64,000 nucleotides of DNA, taken from Bacillus sp. ZZV12-4809 (GTDB lineage Bacteria > Bacillota > Bacilli > Bacillales > Cytobacillaceae). The stretch covers positions 310,001 through 374,000 of the forward strand of contig NZ_VCRN01000001.1 in the NCBI RefSeq assembly GCF_009849585.1. The letters are read 5' to 3'. A program made the position numbers and the translations under genes. This document shows, in pieces, positions 58,450 through 64,000 of this stretch (its first letter is position 1; each line of letters opens with the position of its first letter). The notes under the pieces were generated by a model that saw only the letters and a list, made by a program, of their open reading frames with translations, searched no databases and was not told the DNA's origin.

Positions 58450-58908
58450 TTATGCGCCTGTCCCCTTTTCATAAAACTGAATGGAACCGCCGCCCGCCCC
58501 GAAAACCTCTCCTCTATGCAACCAGCCATATTTTTCATAATACCCTTTTAAATCTGTCTGGAGATAGAGTTTTTTAAAACCAAGCTTTGCCGCTTCTTCA
58601 ATAGCATGATCAAGCAGGCTGGATCCAAGCTTCTGTCCTCGGCTGCCGGGATCAATGTACAGACAGGCAAGCCACGGCTGCAGATCCTGCCGGCTATTGA
58701 GATCATTGCGGATTAAGGCATATATGCCAATGATTTCCTCATCCTGGATAGCTGCATAAAACCTTGGGATTCCGTCATCTGTATTTCCGGAGTGAATCAT
58801 GCAATCCTGGTAAAAAGTGAAGTTTTCACCTGATCCCCACTTCTCCCAGAAATATTGAACTGCACTATCCAATAAATAAGGATGTTCGTGAACTGCGATA
58901 ATTTTCAT
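58450..58908 (-). CDS. GNAT family N-acetyltransferase
   Basis: The 152-residue protein has the acetyl-CoA-binding segment LYIDPGSRGQKLGSSLLDHAI near residue 85 and KLYLQTDLKGYYEKYGW near 115. Both are landmarks of small-molecule GNAT enzymes. ATG 58908 follows GGAGGAAAG, and an upstream in-frame codon at 58926 lacks a site. It converges with pdaC. The substrate is unknown. Confidence 0.88.
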   Translation of the reverse strand: MKIIAVHEHPYLLDSAVQYFWEKWGSGENFTFYQDCMIHSGNTDDGIPRFYAAIQDEEIIGIYALIRNDLNSRQDLQPWLACLYIDPGSRGQKLGSSLLDHAIEEAAKLGFKKLYLQTDLKGYYEKYGWLHRGEVFGAGGGSIQFYEKGTGA

Positions 58909-59061
58909 TCTTCTTTCCTCCCGCATAAATTATGCCCCTTTAATCTTGGTCCTGGATGAACTCTTAGCCGAGGTTAACCGCCAAATAAAGTTGATAGGAA
59001 TAAAATTTTCCAGCAAGCGAAGAATAATAATATTTATGTCTTTATAAAGGGGTAACCCGCC

Positions 59062-60396
59062 ATGGACCGTTTTATTAATGATTTAAAAGTAGAGCTTGGC
59101 AACAATAGCGATTTTCATCTTCAAAGGGACTATCTTGCGGATGCTGCCGTGATGCTGATGGGATTTAATACACTCATTGATTTTATCAAAACGAGAACAG
59201 TGCTGCACAAGCTTGCAGAGAGCCTCCTTTCCCTGAATCAGCACCCTCAGGATTTATGGGAGGCAATAGGAGAAGTGATGGAGGGGGATGTCCGAAAGGC
59301 CATTTCATCCATATTTGAAGGCAAACTGATCATACATTTTGAAAACACCGACCGTTTTATCATTATGGAGCCTGTTCCGCCTATGCTTGATCGCTCGGTT
59401 GATTCACCCACAAACGAAAATGTGATTCAAGGAGCATTGGATGCTTTTACAGAAGGAATTGATACGAATATCGGCATCGTCCGAAAACTGGTGAACTCGG
59501 ACAAAATCAGAATCGACTCATTCTCAGCCGGCCGCAGCCGCAATAACAAACTTTCCATGCTGTATATAGAGGGTGAAGCAGATATAGAGCTGGTTAACAG
59601 CATCCGTGATCATATTGAAAAGAACATCCAAATGGAAGCAGGTGATCTGCAGGGGCTTGCCAAAATGCTTGGTTTTCCATCTTGGAACGCTATCTCTAAA
59701 TTTAATACAACCGAGCTTCCCCATCATGCGGTCCAGAATCTGAGAAAAGGAAAAGTAATTCTGTTCGTGGATCGCTTGCCTTTTGCGCTTATTCTTCCAA
59801 ATCTGTTCTGGGATATGTTCGCTGCTGAAAATGACCGAAATTTCCCCCTGCCTATCATGCTGGCAATCAGGCTAATCAGAATCATCGGCATTTTAATCAC
59901 ACTGATCACACCCGGGCTTTATGTGGCACTGGTTTCCGTAAACCCTGAAGTCCTTCAGATCCAGCTGGCTTTATCAGTTGCCCAAAGCCGTGAAGGCGTA
60001 CCTTATCCAGCCTTGGTGGAAATTATTTTTATGCTGCTTATTCTGGAATTAATCCTGGAAGCCAGTGTAAGACTGCCAAAATCCATAGGCCCCACCATTA
60101 CAATGGTTGGAGGAATTATTCTGGGGCAGGCTGCCGTGGAAGCGAAATTAGTCAGCAATCTCCTAATCATCATTCTTGCCGCTACTACCATCGCCAACTC
60201 AACTATCGTAGGATTTCAGAATACTGTTGCCATCCGGCTTTTCAAGTATGCCATTGTGCTTCTGGCAGCGATATTTGGCATCCTGGGACTGGTTGCCGGT
60301 TTGGTTTTCATTTGCGCTTATCTGGCAAGCCTCAATACCTATGGCAAGTCCTATCTCTACTTAAATGTAAAAGGGAATGAAAGCAATGGCGGATAA
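59062..60396 (+). CDS. GerA-type spore germination protein, A subunit
   Basis: This 444-residue A subunit of a spore nutrient receptor sits in the spore inner membrane. It has an N-terminal soluble part of about 240 residues and a membrane part of five or six helices. Compared with GerAA it is shorter by about 40 residues, and the usual RPRDSFTE-like motif reads as DAFTEGIDTNIG. The later SREGVPYPALVEIIFM and EASVRLPKSIGPTITMVGGI segments keep the family pattern. It overlaps the B subunit gene by 11 bp. The sequence is divergent, so its germinant is unknown. Confidence 0.85.
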   Translation: MDRFINDLKVELGNNSDFHLQRDYLADAAVMLMGFNTLIDFIKTRTVLHKLAESLLSLNQHPQDLWEAIGEVMEGDVRKAISSIFEGKLIIHFENTDRFIIMEPVPPMLDRSVDSPTNENVIQGALDAFTEGIDTNIGIVRKLVNSDKIRIDSFSAGRSRNNKLSMLYIEGEADIELVNSIRDHIEKNIQMEAGDLQGLAKMLGFPSWNAISKFNTTELPHHAVQNLRKGKVILFVDRLPFALILPNLFWDMFAAENDRNFPLPIMLAIRLIRIIGILITLITPGLYVALVSVNPEVLQIQLALSVAQSREGVPYPALVEIIFMLLILELILEASVRLPKSIGPTITMVGGIILGQAAVEAKLVSNLLIIILAATTIANSTIVGFQNTVAIRLFKYAIVLLAAIFGILGLVAGLVFICAYLASLNTYGKSYLYLNVKGNESNGG

Positions 60397-61465
60397 AAGT
60401 TTGCATGTCATGCTGATGTATGTCATTAGTCATTTAGGCCTTATTTTCTTTATGTATCCAGGCAATGTGATTTCGAGTACAGAACAGGGCCACTGGCTTC
60501 CTGTTCTGATCGGCGTGGCCATTCATTTCTTTTTTATCACTGTATATATGAAGGGACTTAGCTATTTTCCGAAAAAAGACATCATTCAAATCTATGCAGG
60601 GATCGGAAAAGGGACAGCTATCTTTTTTATTATTCCGGTTTTCTTCTATTTCAGCATGATCTTATTGATTACGGTCCGGGCTTATGCCGAAATCATTACC
60701 ATCGTCTTTTTATCAAATACTCCTTTATGGGCAATCATGCTTTTACTGATTTCCATCTCGACCTATATAGCGGTCAAAGGAGTTGAAACGATTTTTCGCA
60801 CAGGACTTCTCCTGTCCCTTTTATTTCTTCCCGTAATCATCTTTATCTTCTTTACTTCTTTCCAAAACGCAGACTGGAGGTACATCGTTCCTTTAGATGC
60901 AGATCTCGGATTCCTTATGAAGAGAACATACTTTGAAAGCTTTTTCGCTTTCTCTGGAGGCTTTCTCTTTCTCGGCTTTGTCCAGCCTTATTTCTCTTAT
61001 GACAGAAAATATGTATTATGGGCCGCTGCATTTCTTATTCCCTTTTTCCTTTTTTCAGTCTATATTCCAGTCCTGACCTTTGGGCAGGCAACCTCGGCTA
61101 CAACCTTCCTCCCCTATGTAATAGCCGTGGATGCCATCAATATTAATTGGCTGATGTTCGACAGGGTCACCATGTTTTTCCTGTTAAGCCTGATCTGCTT
61201 TGTCATGCTTTATATTGCACTTGTGTCATGGAAAGCAGTCCGGATTGCAAATCATTATCTGCCTGCGATTAAACCGGTAAAGTTACTGCTTGCCCTGTCG
61301 GCTTTAGTGTACATTTCCTGTTTTTTCATTCCAGACTGGAGGGCGGTTGAGCAATTATTTTGGTGGAATACATTTTTACGGTTTTACATCCTGATGGCCG
61401 TTCCTTTTTCACTATTATTCTTTGGATATCGCATGAAGAGGAAGAGTAATCATGAAAACATGTAA
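60386..61465 (+). CDS. GerA-type spore germination protein, B subunit (permease-like)
   Basis: The 359-residue protein has about ten membrane segments of the amino-acid/polyamine (APC) transporter-like GerAB family, the subunit that binds the germinant. VISHLGLIFFMYPGNVISST at the start is the usual first helix. ATG 60386 is preferred over 60377 because the AAAGGG site is adjacent to the latter and spaced for the former. It overlaps the A gene by 11 bp and the C gene by 14 bp, so the three are translated as a unit. Confidence 0.88.
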   Translation: MADKSLHVMLMYVISHLGLIFFMYPGNVISSTEQGHWLPVLIGVAIHFFFITVYMKGLSYFPKKDIIQIYAGIGKGTAIFFIIPVFFYFSMILLITVRAYAEIITIVFLSNTPLWAIMLLLISISTYIAVKGVETIFRTGLLLSLLFLPVIIFIFFTSFQNADWRYIVPLDADLGFLMKRTYFESFFAFSGGFLFLGFVQPYFSYDRKYVLWAAAFLIPFFLFSVYIPVLTFGQATSATTFLPYVIAVDAININWLMFDRVTMFFLLSLICFVMLYIALVSWKAVRIANHYLPAIKPVKLLLALSALVYISCFFIPDWRAVEQLFWWNTFLRFYILMAVPFSLLFFGYRMKRKSNHENM

Positions 61466-62534
61466 ATGGAAATCCAACATCTCTATTGCACTCTGTCTGC
61501 TTCTGACAGTCATAATATTGACCGGCTGCTGGGACATCAGGGATATCAACCATCGGACACTCCCCATCGTTCTTGGCATTTCTACAGATGAGGAGGGTAA
61601 ATACAAAGTATTTCTAAAGATCCCTGAACCTGTGGAAGATAAGGTTGAAGTGAAAATCGTCAGCGGAACCGGTGAGACCATTTCCCATGCAATCGATGCA
61701 ATCAGCCGGAACATGGAGAGCACGATTGACCTCCTTCACGTCAAGGTCATTATGATTGAGAGGAAAACGGCTGAGGAAGGCATGAAAGATATTATTGCCG
61801 GTTTCATCAGATCTCGGGAAGTATCACCCAAAGCACTCATTACAATTTGTGACCAGAACCTGGATGAGTTTTTTTCGATTCTTTCCACTTCAAAGAACCT
61901 ACAGGGAACCAACATGTTCGAATTCTTTGAAAAAAATGCAGGCTGGAACCCGGAAATTGCTCTTACACGAATATGGGAAGTGTACCGCAGCATCCATTCG
62001 TATACACGTGATGTAGCGATCCCCATGATTGCTACGGGAGAAACGACATCTTACCGGCAAACCGGATCGGCCGTTATCAAAAACGGAAAGATGGTTGAGC
62101 AGATCAGTAATGACGAAACCCTGCTATTCAACGCTTTCAACAATGAAAGCACCCATGGACAAATTGAAGTTCTGAATCATGCAAGTGTCATGATCACCGC
62201 AAACTCGATGGACCATTATATTGAATTTAAGAATAACCAGCCTTATCTCAAAAGCCGTGTCAAACTAAAGGTGGTCCTCCTGGAAACCAGGGGCAAAACC
62301 ACCGATGCCATGATTAAAAAAGAATTAAGGCGCATGCTGACAAGCCGGTTTAATGACATGCTGGCCAAACTCCAGAAGAGCGAAGCAGATATACTCGGCT
62401 TGGGGCAATTGTACCGCACGAAAATCAGCCGAAAAGATTTGAAAAACTGGCGGTCGGTTTATTATCCAACTTTAAAGTCTGATATCCAATTTGACATTGA
62501 TATCCAAAATGAGGGGTATTTGAAAACCATCTGA
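61452..62534 (+). CDS. GerA-type spore germination protein, C subunit (lipoprotein)
   Basis: The protein has 360 residues. The signal peptide ends in ILTGC with Cys26 as the lipidation site. The GerAC motif CWDIRDINHRTLP follows directly. The three-domain Ger(x)C structure fits, with the VKVIMIERK and FLKIPEP strands near the N-terminus. It completes the A-B-C set of a GerA-type receptor. The 52-bp array 3 begins 30 bp past its stop. Confidence 0.9.
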   Translation: MKTCKWKSNISIALCLLLTVIILTGCWDIRDINHRTLPIVLGISTDEEGKYKVFLKIPEPVEDKVEVKIVSGTGETISHAIDAISRNMESTIDLLHVKVIMIERKTAEEGMKDIIAGFIRSREVSPKALITICDQNLDEFFSILSTSKNLQGTNMFEFFEKNAGWNPEIALTRIWEVYRSIHSYTRDVAIPMIATGETTSYRQTGSAVIKNGKMVEQISNDETLLFNAFNNESTHGQIEVLNHASVMITANSMDHYIEFKNNQPYLKSRVKLKVVLLETRGKTTDAMIKKELRRMLTSRFNDMLAKLQKSEADILGLGQLYRTKISRKDLKNWRSVYYPTLKSDIQFDIDIQNEGYLKTI

Positions 62535-62565
62535 TGGGGCAGATCACCTGTCCCTTTTTCAGGTC

Positions 62566-62692
62566 TCTATTCGACCTGATTAGGGCCGCTCACCGCCGGG
62601 CTTTCCCTCTAAGCGGCTCTATTCTCCTTGATTAGCGCCGCTCACCCTCAGTCTTGACATCTAAGCCCCTCTATTCCACCCGACTACTCCCC
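62566..62692. repeat. 52-bp tandem array (array 3, 2.4 copies)
   Basis: TCTATT begins at 62566, 62618 and 62670, exactly 52 bp apart. The first two copies share GATTAG, GCCGCTCACC and a CTAAGC end; the third is cut off at the dnaB-like stop. The first copy could form a GCCGCT/AGCGGC hairpin, which the second has lost. It fills the gap between converging genes, and no separate terminator is evident there. Confidence 0.85.
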
Positions 62693-63997
62693 CTAACTCC
62701 CCTGCTGCAGCTCCCCAAACTTCCCAATCTCCTTCATAAACGCCAGCCGAACTGTCCCAATCGGCCCATTCCGCTGTTTGGCGAGGATAATCTCTATCGT
62801 ATCCTTACGGTCGGAGTCCTTATCGTAATAATCATCACGGTATAAAAACGCAATCAAGTCTGCATCCTGCTCAATCTGCCCGCTCTCACGCAAATCTGAT
62901 AGCATCGGCCGCTTGTCCTGCCTGCTTTCCACGCCCCGGCTCAGCTGCGACAAGGCAATTACCGCTACATTCAATTCCCTGGCCATCGTCTTCAGCTTCC
63001 GGCTGATTTCGCTGATTTCCGCCTGACGGTTCTGATGCCCCGGATCCCCCGAAATCAGCTGCAGATAATCAATCACCACCAGCATCCGTTTCCCCTCTCC
63101 GTACTCCCGGCGTGCTTTTCTGACCTTGGACCAGATGTATCCAATATTCATTCCCGCCCGGTCAAAAATATGCAGATTCACCTCACCGAATGACCCCATC
63201 ACACTGGAAAATTGAGTCCAGTCTCCCTCACCGAAATAACGCTTCGGATTCCGGAGTTTTATCGAGCTGATTTCTCCTTTACAGCTGATCATCCTTTTCA
63301 GGAGCTGCTTTTTGGACATCTCCAGTGAAAAAATAAGGGCCGTATTCTGATCAGCTGCGTTCATGGCCATGTTCAGAGCAAAGGCTGTTTTCCCAACACT
63401 GGGGCGCGCTCCAACAATAATCAAATCAGACTCCTGGAATCCTCCGGTCAGCTTGTCCAGACTCCTAAAACCTGACGGAATCCCGGTCATTTCGCCAAGA
63501 TCCTTCTCAGCTTCCCCGTAAAGCTCGACCAAAGAAGGCACAACATCCCCCAGGTCATCATCACCAACAAGATCCTCAATCTGCATAAGATCCTGAATGC
63601 CATCCCTCAAAGTACAGGATATGTCTCCGGTCTGCGCACTCTCCTGAATCCGCCCCGCAATCTCAACAGCTTTGCGCTTTTGGTAATATTCAAAAACGGT
63701 ATCCTGATAAAATGTAAAGTTCGCTGCAGTCGGCACACTTCCCGCAATCTCGGTAATATAGCCGATTCCCCCAATGCTCTCAAGATTGTGGTGGCCCGCT
63801 TCTTCCACAACTGAAATCACATCAACCGGCTTCCCCTTCGCATCAAGCTGCAGGATAATCGTCATCAGCCGCTTTAATCTCGATAAATAAAAGTGTTCCG
63901 GCCGCAGCTTACAATCTTTGATCAGCCCATCCTCCAAGAACAGTGCCCCCACCGCCGCCTCTTCTGCCTCCTGACTGTATAGCCCATACCCCAGCAT
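62693..63997 (-). CDS. DnaB-like replicative helicase paralogue (up to the window edge)
   Basis: The 434-residue hexameric helicase has the DnaB N-terminal domain (about 1-100) and a RecA-like C-terminal domain. Walker A is GARPSVGKTAF near residue 196. LVVIDYLQLI is Walker B, and ALSQLSRGVESRQDKRPMLSDLRESGQIEQDAD with LAKQRNGPIGTV completes the DnaB core. It starts directly at the AEEAAVGALFLE segment and lacks the PPQNIEAEQ leader of the housekeeping protein. It looks like a second, divergent DnaB of Bacillus. The ATG at 63997 is 3 bp from the window end, so a longer N-terminus cannot be excluded. Confidence 0.85.
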   Translation of the reverse strand: MLGYGLYSQEAEEAAVGALFLEDGLIKDCKLRPEHFYLSRLKRLMTIILQLDAKGKPVDVISVVEEAGHHNLESIGGIGYITEIAGSVPTAANFTFYQDTVFEYYQKRKAVEIAGRIQESAQTGDISCTLRDGIQDLMQIEDLVGDDDLGDVVPSLVELYGEAEKDLGEMTGIPSGFRSLDKLTGGFQESDLIIVGARPSVGKTAFALNMAMNAADQNTALIFSLEMSKKQLLKRMISCKGEISSIKLRNPKRYFGEGDWTQFSSVMGSFGEVNLHIFDRAGMNIGYIWSKVRKARREYGEGKRMLVVIDYLQLISGDPGHQNRQAEISEISRKLKTMARELNVAVIALSQLSRGVESRQDKRPMLSDLRESGQIEQDADLIAFLYRDDYYDKDSDRKDTIEIILAKQRNGPIGTVRLAFMKEIGKFGELQQGS

Positions 63998-64000
63998 CAG

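Overview
The window is chromosomal DNA of a spore-forming, low-to-mid G+C Gram-positive bacterium of the family Bacillaceae. The evidence is strong GGAGG-type ribosome binding sites, a GerA-type spore germination operon, BceAB-type peptide-resistance modules with BceRS-type two-component systems, a PdaC-type peptidoglycan deacetylase, a CspD-like cold-shock protein and an adaA-adaB/alkA alkylation-repair locus. I cannot name a species. No rRNA, tRNA, CRISPR array or intact insertion sequence was seen.

Layout. 0-7 kb: a 52-bp tandem array, an aminoglycoside 6-adenylyltransferase-like gene, an NCS2 nucleobase permease, a minimal kinase-like protein, a DUF819 membrane protein and a MacB-like ABC exporter pair. 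7-13 kb: a MerR/SRPBCC pair, a Fur-controlled siderophore-binding lipoprotein, a DUF1836 regulator divergent from htpX with a palindrome between them, a YuzA-like protein, a methyltransferase and an RsbR-like STAS protein. 13-19 kb: an NSS symporter, a ten-copy 52-bp array, and the tryptophan-to-anthranilate genes kynU-kynB-kynA with a divergent TetR regulator sharing one palindromic operator. 19-25 kb: an APH-like kinase, an OYE flavoenzyme, a GreA-like protein, a VOC protein coupled to a 30-codon ORF, a 49-codon TTG-start ORF, and a Bmr-type efflux gene broken by an amber codon next to its MerR regulator. 25-31 kb: cspD and a cell-surface glycosylation block (gtrA-like, GT2, DUF6044 membrane protein, gtaB, galE).

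31-40 kb holds two complete Bce-type antimicrobial-peptide modules built differently: the first is co-directional, while in the second the two-component system faces the transporter. Both have a BceR-type inverted repeat upstream of the ATPase gene. A frameshifted CBO0543 gene lies between them. 40-48 kb: a lipoprotein and membrane protein pair, a nitroreductase, a Bcr/CflA exporter, a ribbon-helix-helix protein facing two identical-form palindromes, an EamA exporter, an AraC regulator, a DUF4181 protein and adaA-adaB/alkA. 48-52 kb: a cobalamin riboswitch with its own terminator controls a metE gene that is fused in frame to a YkhA-type acyl-CoA thioesterase. 52-64 kb: a YitT protein, two GNAT acetyltransferases, a secreted X-Pro dipeptidyl-peptidase, a YeeE/YedE sulfur transporter, pdaC, a divergent gerA-type tricistron, a third 52-bp array and a divergent DnaB helicase paralogue running to the window edge.

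The most unusual signals are the MetE-thioesterase fusion under a B12 riboswitch and the three unrelated intergenic arrays that all have exactly 52-bp periodicity (about five helical turns). Several small regulatory architectures also stand out: an operator inside a kinase stop codon, a palindrome doubling as a terminator U-tract, and a terminator made from two convergent gene ends.
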